A stretch of 64,000 nucleotides of DNA from Archaeoglobus profundus DSM 5631. Its GTDB lineage: Archaea > Halobacteriota > Archaeoglobi > Archaeoglobales > Archaeoglobaceae. Numbering within the stretch: position 1 is the stretch's first letter; every line of letters starts with the position of its first letter. A program made the position numbers and the translations under genes. Positions 25,374-33,683 of the stretch are shown here, piece after piece. The notes under the pieces were generated by a model, which worked only from the letters and a program-made list of their open reading frames with translations, searched no databases and had not been told where the DNA came from. The stretch is taken from contig NC_013741.1 of assembly GCF_000025285.1 (NCBI RefSeq), forward strand, positions 124,001-188,000. Reading direction: 5' to 3'.

Positions 25374-26186
25374 TTATGAGATCAAATTGACAATCCACCT
25401 CGGCAAGGCAAAGGCCGAAATGTGGACTTCGGGTGTGTAGTAAACAGTTTCAATTTTTCTATTCTCAAATCTTTCCTTAATCACATTCAAATCGAGTACA
25501 ATCTCCCTTCTGTCAGATGCAATCAGGTAGCTCCAAAGTCCGTGTGGATATGTGGGAACGAAGCCCAAATAGACTGCCTTATTCTTGAATCTCGCATTCT
25601 TATATATTGACTTGAAGTAATCGGGCTGAGCAAACGGGGATTGGGATTGAGTAACGAAATAGTCACATATCTTGGCACAGTCCCTGTAAAACTCACTTGA
25701 AATCAGAGCTTGGCTTATGGGGTTAGGATCAGTTCCATCAACAATTATGACATCAAACTTATCTTTGCAGCTCTTGACGAACTCCAATCCATCCTCGAAG
25801 AGTACCTTAACTCTTGGATCTTCCAAAGCTCCCCTATCTATCCCGATGTACTCTTTACAGGCCTTTACAACGTTCTCGTCAATCTCAACCATAACTACTT
25901 CTTTCGGATCGTGTTTGAGCACTTCTCTGACAGCTCCACCATCTCCTCCACCGATTACAAGAACTTTCTCTGGATTTTCGTGCATTAACATTGCGGGATG
26001 AACGAGCATCTCGTGATAGAAGGATTCATCCTTCTCAGTAAGCTGGATTTTGCCATCTAAAACAAGCATCTTTCCAAAGCTTTTGGTCTGGAAAATCTGA
26101 ATGTGCTGAACACCTTTAAACTCGTAGAGTATTTTCTCAACCTCTATCAGCAATCCAGAGCCGTTATATCTCTCCACAAACTCCAT
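25374..26186 (-). CDS. speE: polyamine aminopropyltransferase (spermidine synthase)
   Basis: A 270-residue enzyme that transfers aminopropyl from decarboxylated SAM to putrescine, agmatine or other amines. The N-terminal beta part is followed by the Rossmann core: GKMLVLDGKIQLTEKDESFYHEMLVH, VLVIGGGDGGAVREVLKHD, VEIDENVVKACKEYI, FDVIIVDGTDPNPISQAL and FVTQSQSPF. Substrate choice among amines is not readable from the sequence. The genes on either side are unrelated. Confidence 0.93.
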   Translation of the reverse strand: MEFVERYNGSGLLIEVEKILYEFKGVQHIQIFQTKSFGKMLVLDGKIQLTEKDESFYHEMLVHPAMLMHENPEKVLVIGGGDGGAVREVLKHDPKEVVMVEIDENVVKACKEYIGIDRGALEDPRVKVLFEDGLEFVKSCKDKFDVIIVDGTDPNPISQALISSEFYRDCAKICDYFVTQSQSPFAQPDYFKSIYKNARFKNKAVYLGFVPTYPHGLWSYLIASDRREIVLDLNVIKERFENRKIETVYYTPEVHISAFALPRWIVNLIS

Positions 26187-26199
26187 GCTTTAACTTCGT

Positions 26200-26580
26200 T
26201 CAGAGTTTAAATACCTTGCATTCGAGTGGTATGAACCTCACATTCTCTGAAACTCTCAGCAAAGCCTTATGCAACTCTGCAATCTTATCTGAATCTCCGT
26301 AAACGACAAAGCTGCTTATGCAGTAATCTTCAACGTGAATGTGAGAAAATGTGTTCACTACCTCCTTAAACTTCTCAACGGCAGTTAAGTCCTTAAATCC
26401 CCTCGTAACAACCGTTATCATCCCGCAGCATCTGTGTTTTACCGTATAGTGAGTATGCTCAGCTAAATAAGTCCTCAGAGCTTCTCTAACAACTTCTGAT
26501 CTCGAAACTCCCAATTTTTCAGCTAAATCGTCTAAAGCCTTGGCCAAGTCCTCAGGAATTGAAACTCCGAACCTCCTCAT
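26200..26580 (-). CDS. NikR-like ribbon-helix-helix metal regulator with an altered metal site
   Basis: A 126-residue regulator with an N-terminal CopG-type ribbon-helix-helix (RRFGVSIPEDLAKALDDLAEKLGVSRSEVVREALRTYL in pieces) and a C-terminal ACT-like domain. NikR's nickel ligands are His76, His87, His89 and Cys95 (E. coli numbering). Here the equivalent is HIHVEDYC, with four instead of five residues between the second His and the Cys, and no obvious His76; an extra Cys-Cys occurs in KHRCCGM. It overlaps the ABC permease gene by 4 bp and so probably senses the metal that the transporter moves. A longer frame starts at 26754, but ATG at 26580 is the family start. Confidence 0.78.
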   Translation of the reverse strand: MRRFGVSIPEDLAKALDDLAEKLGVSRSEVVREALRTYLAEHTHYTVKHRCCGMITVVTRGFKDLTAVEKFKEVVNTFSHIHVEDYCISSFVVYGDSDKIAELHKALLRVSENVRFIPLECKVFKL

Positions 26581-27353
26581 TTTAACCACCCTACTAAGTA
26601 GAAAGTAAGCATTACTAGACCTATAACTCCAGATGGCGAGAGATTTAAGGTTAGCGAGATGGACAATCCTACTATCGAAGAGATAACACTGATCAAGACA
26701 CTGTAAACAATCAAACCCTTCGATCCCTTCGCAAACTTCATTGCAATTGCACACGGTAGCAGTATTAGAACGTGTTGTAGTACGAATCCGACTACCTTCA
26801 GCATCGCAACAGTTGAAATCCCCAGAATGGTGTAGAAGGCTAAATCGTACAACTTCACGTTAATTCCAGCCAAGATTGCGCAATCCCTATCGAAACCTAT
26901 GTGGAACTGCTCTCTGTAAGTCAAGACAGTCACCAAAATGACGAATATAGTTACAGTACTCAAGAACTTCAGATCGCTCCAAGTCACCAAGAGAGGATCT
27001 CCCAAAATCATCGCCCATATGTCCGTTGCAATTTCGTAGTGCGTTATGACGAAGTACATAGCCAGAACGCTCGTAGAAGCTGTAAAGGAGACTAAAATGG
27101 ATGTTGCTGTATTGGGTTCGACACCTCTGTTTATCGCGTAACCGACTGAATATATTAGACCCAAACCTATCAAAATCGCAGAGATGTAGCTTGGAATGTA
27201 AGCTGAGAGTGGTATAGAAAGTAGAACTGCCAGCAAAGCTGTATGAGAGGATGCAGCTGATAGAAACTGTAGTCTCCTAGCATAGACAAGTGGGCTTATC
27301 AATCCGTACATGGCCGATGCAAGTACTACAGTCGCAAACCATTTCTCAAGCAT
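26577..27353 (-). CDS. metal ABC transporter permease (ZnuB/MntB family)
   Basis: A 258-residue integral membrane protein with about eight helices, family ABC-3 (Zn/Mn/Fe permeases). SPLVYARRLQFLSAASSHTALLAVLL near the N-terminus and IGFDRDCAILAGINVKLYD resemble ZnuB. The N-terminal end overlaps the binding-protein gene by 28 bp and the 3' end overlaps the nikR-like gene by 4 bp, giving a tight operon of binding protein, permease and regulator. Confidence 0.88.
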   Translation of the reverse strand: MLEKWFATVVLASAMYGLISPLVYARRLQFLSAASSHTALLAVLLSIPLSAYIPSYISAILIGLGLIYSVGYAINRGVEPNTATSILVSFTASTSVLAMYFVITHYEIATDIWAMILGDPLLVTWSDLKFLSTVTIFVILVTVLTYREQFHIGFDRDCAILAGINVKLYDLAFYTILGISTVAMLKVVGFVLQHVLILLPCAIAMKFAKGSKGLIVYSVLISVISSIVGLSISLTLNLSPSGVIGLVMLTFYLVGWLK

Positions 27354-28168
27354 AACACCACCAAAGCAAGAATTGCCAGAACTGCGGTATAGCCGGGCGT
27401 TTTTTTAGCTATGTTTTCCTTAACTTCGATGCTTTTCAGCTTTTCTGGAATACTCTTCTCAACAAACGGCGAATCGATATAGATAACCTTGCTGTATTCG
27501 ACATTTTCTAATAGCGACTCGGATTTTGTTGAATTTCTTGTCAAAACAAGGTAATCGACTTTCTTGAAAGTTTCTGGTGTAGTAGGAGCTTCGAATGCAA
27601 TACTAACAACCTTTAAACCCATCCAAGTTACAGCGTACTGAGCGTAGGGGTAGTCGACCAAAGCAGTTCCGTTCAACTTTCTGGCTTTGTTTACAATATC
27701 TTCAACTTCTTTACACACCTTCTCTGCTCTTTCGATGTAGTTTTCGGAAGGATTCAGCTTTTGCAACTCTTCAGCCAAGGCCCTAATGAAGATCTCGTAG
27801 TTGTACGGATCGTATATTGGCATATGCGGGTTGATCTTACCGCTTTCTGGATACTTCAGAAAGACAATGCCCTTAATCTTTGGAATTTCAAAAAGAACGC
27901 CTTTCACTTCCCCTCTCTCTTTCATCTCCGCAATTTCGCTTTCGAAGTGCGTGTGTGCTGTAGAAATCACAATGTCAGCATTCTTAATTACCTCCACATC
28001 TTTCGGCGTTAGCTCGTAATCGTGAGAGAAGGCGGGAATTGCATAAATCGAGTCATTTGGCGCTATAAGCTTAACATCCTCTTTTAGGCTCGGAAATGTC
28101 GTAACTATGCTTAAAGCGCTAGCTTTGCATACAAGGAGAGGGATAATCATCAAGATCAAAGCTCTCAT
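27326..28168 (-). CDS. metal ABC transporter substrate-binding protein (ZnuA-like) with a C-terminal membrane anchor
   Basis: A 280-residue extracytoplasmic protein. Start ATG at 28168 gives a clean signal peptide (RALILMIIPLLVCKASALS); a longer frame begins at 28195. Metal-ligand candidates are the His in AFSHDYELTP, THTHFE and NPHMPIYDP, matching the three or four His/Asp sites of cluster A-I binding proteins. A last hydrophobic helix (YTAVLAILALVVLCL) anchors it in the membrane, as in other archaeal binding proteins. It is shorter than ZnuA and has no long His-rich loop. Confidence 0.82.
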   Translation of the reverse strand: MRALILMIIPLLVCKASALSIVTTFPSLKEDVKLIAPNDSIYAIPAFSHDYELTPKDVEVIKNADIVISTAHTHFESEIAEMKERGEVKGVLFEIPKIKGIVFLKYPESGKINPHMPIYDPYNYEIFIRALAEELQKLNPSENYIERAEKVCKEVEDIVNKARKLNGTALVDYPYAQYAVTWMGLKVVSIAFEAPTTPETFKKVDYLVLTRNSTKSESLLENVEYSKVIYIDSPFVEKSIPEKLKSIEVKENIAKKTPGYTAVLAILALVVLCLRNGLRL

Positions 28169-28176
28169 AGCAAACC

Positions 28177-28199
28177 TTATGTGCACGATCTGCATATAA
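28177..28199. promoter_or_regulatory. inverted repeat in the 39-bp divergent promoter of the metal transporter
   Basis: TTATGTGCA, a 5-bp spacer CGATC, and TGCATATAA form a dyad with 8 of 9 matching pairs. It fills the gap between the binding-protein gene and the ATPase gene and includes the minus-strand TATA sequence. The palindrome GTGTGCACAC follows at 28210-28219 inside the ATPase start. The site is a candidate operator for the NikR-like regulator of the same operon. It is not the E. coli NikR box (GTATGA-N16-TCATAC). Confidence 0.5.
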
Positions 28200-28207
28200 G
28201 TTTTTAA

Positions 28208-28969
28208 ATGGTGTGCACACTCGAAGTTTTCGATGTCGATGTGATTTTGAACGGTGAAGTTATACTGAAAGACTTGAATCTGAGATTTGAGTCTGGGCTG
28301 TATCAGATAATAGGCCCGAATGGAAGTGGTAAAACAACGCTTCTAAGAACAATTTTAGGCTTAATAAAGCCAGTTAAAGGTCGCATTCTGCTGAACGGTG
28401 AAGATATAACTGGAAAGCCAGAAAAGGTTGGTTATAGAGTTGGATACATGCCCCAGCTTTCTGAGGATGTTGGGATACCTTTAACAGCTTTTGAGATAGT
28501 TCTGGATTCATTACTACTGCACAGAAAGAGGTTTCCGAGGTTTGCCAAAAGTAGCGATATCAAAAAGGTTGAAGAAACCCTTAAGCTCGTCCATCTACCA
28601 AGAGAAGAGTGGAACAAGCCTTTTAATGAATTGAGTGGTGGCGAAAGGCAAAGGGTGTTGTTAGCCAGAGCTCTGGTTTACGATCCCGAAGTCCTGCTTT
28701 TAGATGAACCTCTTTCAGCAATAGACCCCTTAGGGAAAGTTGAGTTCGTGGAGCTTATCGGAAGTTTAGCTAAGGACAAACTTGTAATTCTAACTTCGCA
28801 TGATCCCATTCTATTTTTGAGGTATACAAACGAAATCGTAGTCCTGAACAGAACGTTTTACAGGGTCGGAAAGCCTGAAGATGTTTTGACTGTAAATGTT
28901 CTTAGAGAGGTGTATGGTGATTCGGCTGTGAAGTTGGAGGAGCATGTGCACATAAGCGATGCTCACTGA
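28208..28969 (+). CDS. metal ABC transporter ATP-binding protein (ZnuC-like)
   Basis: A 253-residue ABC ATPase: Walker A GPNGSGKTT near residue 38, Q-loop YMPQLSEDVG, signature LSGGERQRVLLARAL, Walker B EVLLLDEPLSAID, switch His in ILTSHDP. The C-terminus is His/Glu-rich (EEHVHISDAH), perhaps metal binding. It is divergent from the binding-protein and permease genes, sharing the 39-bp promoter gap with them, so the three subunits are split over two divergent transcripts. Confidence 0.9.
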   Translation: MVCTLEVFDVDVILNGEVILKDLNLRFESGLYQIIGPNGSGKTTLLRTILGLIKPVKGRILLNGEDITGKPEKVGYRVGYMPQLSEDVGIPLTAFEIVLDSLLLHRKRFPRFAKSSDIKKVEETLKLVHLPREEWNKPFNELSGGERQRVLLARALVYDPEVLLLDEPLSAIDPLGKVEFVELIGSLAKDKLVILTSHDPILFLRYTNEIVVLNRTFYRVGKPEDVLTVNVLREVYGDSAVKLEEHVHISDAH

Positions 28970-29002
28970 AAAAGTTATCAAGTGTCGAGTGTTGCGCATT
29001 GC

Positions 29003-30085
29003 ATGGAGTTCAACGATTACGACTTTTTCGTTCAACATGCGGATATAAACCTCTACTATGCAACGAAGTTCAAAGCAATCGATCTAGCCTTCTACATTGT
29101 GGGAAACGACGGAACTGACCTTTTACTCGTTCCGGATATGGAGAAGGAGAGGGCTGTTAGGGAAAGCAGGGTCAAGGAGATTGCATCCTTTGGAGATTTG
29201 GGTTATCACGATCTAAGAAAGGAGCTTAAGGATTCGAGAAAGGCTCAAGCGGAGATGCTGATAAGGTTGTTAAAAACTCATAAAGCTAGGAGGGTTGGAA
29301 TTCCCACAGACTTCCCAGCGTACCTAGCAATTCCTCTCTCCCAAGCTTTCGAAGTGAAAGTTGTTAAGAGTCCGTTTCTCAAAATGAGGGCTGTTAAGAC
29401 TCAGAAGGAAATCGAGTACATAGGGGATACGAGCAAGGCAATAATATCTGCTTTTGAATTCGCTCTCAAGCTTTTGAGAAGGGAGAAAAGCTGTGATAGA
29501 ATAAGGGAGAGAATAGAGAACTACCTATACCTCAAAGGATACCTTGCAAGTGATACGATCATTTCATCTGGAAAGTTGTCGGCAATTCCGCATGCAAGCG
29601 GTGGAATTGTCGAAGATCACGTAGTGATGGATATATTTCCGAGGAGCAGGAAGCATTACTACTACTCGGACTTCACGAGAACTGTTATTGTAAATCGCAA
29701 CGATAAAATTGAAGAGATGCTCAACGCGGTTATAGAGGCTCAGGAAAAGGCTATTTCAATAATCAGAGAGGGGATTACCGCTAAAGATGTTCATTACACC
29801 GTATGCGATGTCCTCGAAAGTTACGGCTACAAGACTCTTAGACAGAAAGCTAATGAAGGGTTCATACATTCAACAGGGCACGGAGTCGGATTGGAAGTTC
29901 ACGAAGAACCGAGAATCTTCGAAAATGAGACTGTTTTAGAGGCTGGGATGGTTTTTACAGTTGAACCCGGTTTGTATTATAAGGATATCGGCGGTGTGAG
30001 GGTAGAGGATGTCGTAGTTGTTAGGAAGAACGGCTGTGAAGTTTTAACCGAGTATCCAAAGCGAATATACTTGAATTCCATCTGA
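29003..30085 (+). CDS. pepQ: M24 family Xaa-Pro peptidase
   Basis: A 360-residue aminopeptidase P/prolidase-type protein. An N-terminal creatinase-like domain (1-120) precedes the pita-bread catalytic domain: metal ligands in YYYSDFTRTVIV (Asp), STGHGVGLEVHEEPRI (His), MVFTVEPGLYY (Glu) and VRVEDVVVV (Glu). It hydrolyses the bond before proline and is cytosolic. An alternative GTG start lies at 28982. It follows the ABC ATPase by about 30 bp but is probably unrelated in function. Confidence 0.9.
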   Translation: MEFNDYDFFVQHADINLYYATKFKAIDLAFYIVGNDGTDLLLVPDMEKERAVRESRVKEIASFGDLGYHDLRKELKDSRKAQAEMLIRLLKTHKARRVGIPTDFPAYLAIPLSQAFEVKVVKSPFLKMRAVKTQKEIEYIGDTSKAIISAFEFALKLLRREKSCDRIRERIENYLYLKGYLASDTIISSGKLSAIPHASGGIVEDHVVMDIFPRSRKHYYYSDFTRTVIVNRNDKIEEMLNAVIEAQEKAISIIREGITAKDVHYTVCDVLESYGYKTLRQKANEGFIHSTGHGVGLEVHEEPRIFENETVLEAGMVFTVEPGLYYKDIGGVRVEDVVVVRKNGCEVLTEYPKRIYLNSI

Positions 30086-30238
30086 CTATCTCTTATCTTT
30101 TTGTTTGTAGCTATTGAAATCGGTAAGCTTTCCTCAAAATCAGCATTGCAAAATTTGCTACAAATATCAATGCGCAAAATCTCTATCTATGCATGATGGT
30201 TTAGGAAGATTTAAAGTCTCGCCTTGAACCTTAAGTGA

Positions 30239-30856
30239 ATGAAGCCAATAAGAATTGTTACGCCACCGCTTGGAGCGAACGTCTATCTCATACTGGACGA
30301 GAAAATAGCTCTCATAGATACGGGTGGAGATTCCGCCTTTTTAATAAAAGCCCTTCAAAGGTTTATAAATCCCAAAGATTTGGATTACATCTTTCTGACT
30401 CACTCCCACTTTGATCATGCAATGGCTGTTCCAGACATGAAGAAGTTCGGTTGTAAGGTTGTAATGCATTCCATAGAGTTTGATCTACTCAGGAGAGGTT
30501 TAACCACACTGGGTTACGTCTACTATTTTGAGCCAGATATTTTTGTCAGAGGAGGGGAAACGTTTGAACTCGGCGAGATTAGGCTGGAAGTTATTCACAC
30601 ACCTGGTCATACAGCTGGTAGCGTTTGCTATTACGAACCAGATAAAAAGTGGTTATTTAGCGGAGATACAGTCTTCAAATACGGATTCGGAAGATATGAC
30701 TTTCCGAGCGGGAATCCATACGATCTACTGAAGTCTCTTGAGCTTCTGGCGAGTTTGGATGTTGAATGTCTCTATCCGGGGCATGAGGATGTTGTTGAGG
30801 GTAACGCTAAAAATTACATACTCAAAAACCTTGAGGTTCTTAGATCGGTGATATGA
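30239..30856 (+). CDS. metallo-beta-lactamase fold hydrolase
   Basis: A 205-residue MBL-fold enzyme of the glyoxalase II-like group, with THSHFDHAM (two-metal motif), HTPGHTAGSVCYY, LFSGDTVFKYGFGRYD and YPGHEDVVEG. It is a likely thioester or phosphodiester hydrolase; the substrate is unknown. A TATA-like GATTTAAAG about 26 bp upstream fits a leaderless ATG at 30239. It overlaps trmJ by 4 bp. The 153 bp before it show only this promoter. Confidence 0.88.
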   Translation: MKPIRIVTPPLGANVYLILDEKIALIDTGGDSAFLIKALQRFINPKDLDYIFLTHSHFDHAMAVPDMKKFGCKVVMHSIEFDLLRRGLTTLGYVYYFEPDIFVRGGETFELGEIRLEVIHTPGHTAGSVCYYEPDKKWLFSGDTVFKYGFGRYDFPSGNPYDLLKSLELLASLDVECLYPGHEDVVEGNAKNYILKNLEVLRSVI

Positions 30857-31557
30857 TAAGCGTTTACCTAGTAGGATTGAAAATTCCTGAGAATGTTGGA
30901 TTTGTCGCGAGGGTGATGAAGAACTTCGGATTTGAGAAGCTGTATCTCTACAACTGTAAAGTTACAACGGTGTCTTTCAAAACAGCTTCGCATGCAAGGG
31001 ATATCTTGAGGAACGCTGTCGTGTTAAGAAAATTTGACGATATACTAGATCACGTTAACATGCTCGTTGGAACTACTGGCGTTACAGCTTACAGCTATGA
31101 GAGATACATCAGAAAGCCTATATTTACACCAGAAGAGTTTAGAAATTTTTTGGAGGGGAAAAAAGGAGAGATAGCGGTTGCATTTGGTAGAGAGGATTAC
31201 GGATTGTTTAATGAAGAGCTTGAACTCTGTCACATGCTTGTGTCGGTTCCCACAAATCCGGAGTATCCTGTCATGAATGTCAGTCACGCTGTAGCTGTCA
31301 TTCTGTACGAGCTCAGTAAAGGAAAATACGGTTTGGAGGACAAAACGATAGTCACTGCTAGAGAAATTGAGAAGCTCGTCGAGAACTTCGAAAAGCTAAT
31401 GCTTGAGACTTGGTATCCGAGGCATAGAATCGAGAGAACAAAAATAGCTTTGAGAAGAATTTTGGGTCGTTCCTTGATAACGAGGAGAGAGTTGGCAGTT
31501 TTGCATGGTATTGTTACAAAGGCTTTAACATACATTCAGCACTTGAAGAAAGGCTGA
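30853..31557 (+). CDS. trmJ: tRNA 2'-O-methyltransferase TrmJ-like (SpoU family)
   Basis: A 234-residue SPOUT methyltransferase. The N-terminus VYLVGLKIPENVGFVARVMKNFG, motif 2 VAFGREDYGLFNEEL, and motif 3 VSVPTNPEYPVMNVSHAVAVILYEL form the trefoil-knot SAM site. A C-terminal helical extension (about 165-234) is present as in archaeal TrmJ, which modifies position 32 of tRNA. The last 44 bp overlap the convergent gene 31514-32221. Confidence 0.88.
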   Translation: MISVYLVGLKIPENVGFVARVMKNFGFEKLYLYNCKVTTVSFKTASHARDILRNAVVLRKFDDILDHVNMLVGTTGVTAYSYERYIRKPIFTPEEFRNFLEGKKGEIAVAFGREDYGLFNEELELCHMLVSVPTNPEYPVMNVSHAVAVILYELSKGKYGLEDKTIVTAREIEKLVENFEKLMLETWYPRHRIERTKIALRRILGRSLITRRELAVLHGIVTKALTYIQHLKKG

Positions 31558-32221
31558 GGTCAAGTTTCAAAAGTTCTTCGAGATTTTCAACATCCTTCAC
31601 CTTCCTGTAAAGATTCCCCTTCTCGTTGTAAACTGACAAAGCAGATATGTATCCTGATGCAATTAACTCAAATCCCAGAACCTCTGGCTTCAAAACTCTG
31701 CAAAGCGGGCATTCCCTTTCAAGGTAAAATCCGTTTAAAGCGACGAGTTTCAAAGCTTTTGCAAGGCTTTCAGGCGATCTTAGAGAACCAACTTTCGGCT
31801 CTTTTGGGAGAGGAACCTTCACGAAGTAAACCGAAAGTCCATCTTTAATCTCCTTTGGAGGGTTTTTGAGTAGTTCTGTTGCATCTTCAGCATAGTACGT
31901 TAGCTCTATCTCTTCTCCTAAAAACTCGAACTTCAGAATGTGCTTTCCACCGCTTCCAAGCTTGCCAACACGTCTTTCTTTTATTATATTGCCGAACTTC
32001 GCAGCTTTTCTTCTTATCTCAGCCAAATTTGTCTCTGGGAGATGAGAATCGACGAAAATTAGCCTATCTCCGAGTATAACCGCATGCTCTAAATCATCAC
32101 TTGAACCAGCGTAAAGGACAGGTAAGTCGAGCCTTGACTTTTCGATTTCCTCGGCAATCCTAACTAGAAACGGGATTTCCGCTCTCTCGAATGGTAGGGA
32201 TTTAACCCTCTCTACCAACAC
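31514..32221 (-). CDS. conserved-looking protein of unknown function
   Basis: A 235-residue soluble protein that I do not recognise. No membrane segment is visible. The central part is beta-rich with a Gly loop (GKLGSGGKHILKFEFLG), there is a lone CPLC pair near residue 176, and a Leu/Ser-rich end. VLYAGSSDDLEHAVILGDRLIFVDS could be a Rossmann-like start (inference). Codon use and length look like a real gene. It has its own start next to the 32269 regulator (divergent, 47 bp gap). The 44-bp 3' overlap with trmJ is unusually long for this window. Confidence 0.6.
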   Translation of the reverse strand: MLVERVKSLPFERAEIPFLVRIAEEIEKSRLDLPVLYAGSSDDLEHAVILGDRLIFVDSHLPETNLAEIRRKAAKFGNIIKERRVGKLGSGGKHILKFEFLGEEIELTYYAEDATELLKNPPKEIKDGLSVYFVKVPLPKEPKVGSLRSPESLAKALKLVALNGFYLERECPLCRVLKPEVLGFELIASGYISALSVYNEKGNLYRKVKDVENLEELLKLDLSLSSSAECMLKPL

Positions 32222-32268
32222 GGCTCACGTTTTCGGATAAGTTTATTACGCTTTGCAAAACATTCGAC

Positions 32269-32667
32269 ATGGAACTGACGTTTAGAGACTGTAAAATTGC
32301 CCAAAAAGCAGCCTTAGACTTAGTTAAGTTTGGCAGAGTTAGAATTGAACGCTGTTACAGGCTTAGAGATCGATTTGAAGTTGTTTACAAGCTCTACTTG
32401 GATGTTCTTTGGGCTGATGATGAGCTTATCGAAGCCATTAAAAAGTATTCCGAAAATTTCGAAGAAGATTTCGATGATGTTGTCAGATTTTTGAAAGAGA
32501 AGAACGAAGTTTTGAGAAAAATTCTTAGCTTGCTTGAAACTCCCAAATCGGTTGAAGAGCTAAGTTCAAATTTGGACTTGAGTAGAGATACGGTCTCTTC
32601 ACTACTCAACGATCTTGAGGAGGCAGGCTGTGTTGTAAATGTCGGTGAAAGATTTCAGAGAACTTAA
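32269..32667 (+). CDS. small winged-helix (ArsR/MarR-like) DNA-binding protein
   Basis: A 132-residue protein. The N-terminal half is a mixed domain without a motif that I recognise. The C-terminal half (about 80-130) is a helix-turn-helix: LSLLETPKSVEELSSNLDLSRDTVSSLLNDLEEAG. It is probably a transcription regulator. A TTTATTAC box 26 bp upstream of the ATG fits a leaderless mRNA. The 3' end overlaps the MqnE-like gene by 4 bp (convergent). Possible targets are the neighbours on either side; nothing shows which. Confidence 0.6.
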   Translation: MELTFRDCKIAQKAALDLVKFGRVRIERCYRLRDRFEVVYKLYLDVLWADDELIEAIKKYSENFEEDFDDVVRFLKEKNEVLRKILSLLETPKSVEELSSNLDLSRDTVSSLLNDLEEAGCVVNVGERFQRT

Positions 32668-33683
32668 TTGAAGACTCTCATGACGTTGCAAAAGCTGTCC
32701 CTCTGAACTGGAATCTTGCCGGCACCTTTTATCAACTTGATTATCCTGTCAACGGTCATGTATGTCGGCGAATTTGCCCCGGCAGAATGTGTAACTTTCT
32801 CTTCCATTATAGTTCCATCAACATCGTTCGCTCCGTAATTCAGAGCAACTTGTGCAAGCTTTTCTCCCAACCCAACCCAGTAAGCTCTTATGCTTTTGAA
32901 GTTGCTTAGAACAATCCTCGCCACCGCTATGGTCTTTAAAATGTCAATGGGGTTGGTCTTCTCCTTAACGAGACCCCACCTCTTAAGCTGTGTGTTTTCG
33001 GGATGAAATACTAGAGGAATTAGAGAAACGAACCCTTTTGTCTTCTCCTGTAACTTCCAGAGCTTGTAGAGATGTATTGCTCTGTGTCTGTAGTCCTCAA
33101 TGTGCCCAAATAAGATCGTTGCGTTGCTCTTCAAACCCATCTCGTGAGCTATCTTCATAACACTCAACCATTCCTCAGCTTTAGCTTTGTTCGGGCATAT
33201 AACCCTTCTAATGTCGTTACAGAGTATTTCGGCACCTCCTCCTGGTAACATTTGAAGTCCAGCATCTTTAAGCCTCGAGAGGATTTCCCTGACGTTGCAC
33301 TTCTCCTTCTTAGCCAAGAAGTGGATTTCTGTGGCTGTTAAAGCTTTGATAACGACGTTTGGATATTTTCTTTTTATCTCGCTGAAAATATCCTCAAAGT
33401 ATTCTACCGTTACCTCTGGATTGTGCGATCCAACTATATGCAACTCCGTAGCTCCCCTTTGAACAGCCTCATCAACCTTTTGCAGCAATTCCTCCTTGCT
33501 CATCAGATAGCCGTTATCCTTCCAGAATGCACATAATGGGCATTTTGAAACACAGACGTTCGTGTAGTTTATGTGCCTGTTTATAACGAACATCACTTTG
33601 TTGTCATTCATGCTGTTTGCAATCCTTCCAAGCTCGTGAACATCCATTTCAAAGAGTTCCCTAATCTTTTTTACTGTCCACAT
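32664..33683 (-). CDS. MqnE/MqnC-type radical SAM enzyme (futalosine menaquinone pathway)
   Basis: A 339-residue radical SAM protein with NVCVSKCPLCAFWK (Cys-x3-Cys-x2-Cys) near residue 43. LHIVGSHNPE, VVIKALTATEIHFLAKKE and GLQMLPGGGAEIL resemble aminodeoxyfutalosine synthase MqnE more than the cyclase MqnC; CofG/CofH are more distant. Menaquinone is the known quinone of Archaeoglobus. It overlaps the glycosyltransferase gene by 23 bp. No other mqn gene is in the window. Confidence 0.72.
   Translation of the reverse strand: MWTVKKIRELFEMDVHELGRIANSMNDNKVMFVINRHINYTNVCVSKCPLCAFWKDNGYLMSKEELLQKVDEAVQRGATELHIVGSHNPEVTVEYFEDIFSEIKRKYPNVVIKALTATEIHFLAKKEKCNVREILSRLKDAGLQMLPGGGAEILCNDIRRVICPNKAKAEEWLSVMKIAHEMGLKSNATILFGHIEDYRHRAIHLYKLWKLQEKTKGFVSLIPLVFHPENTQLKRWGLVKEKTNPIDILKTIAVARIVLSNFKSIRAYWVGLGEKLAQVALNYGANDVDGTIMEEKVTHSAGANSPTYMTVDRIIKLIKGAGKIPVQRDSFCNVMRVFN

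Noticed and set aside
30086-30238. Possible box C (ATGATGG) in the gap before the metallo-hydrolase gene
   Set aside because: No matching CTGA box at guide distance and no second C'/D' pair.
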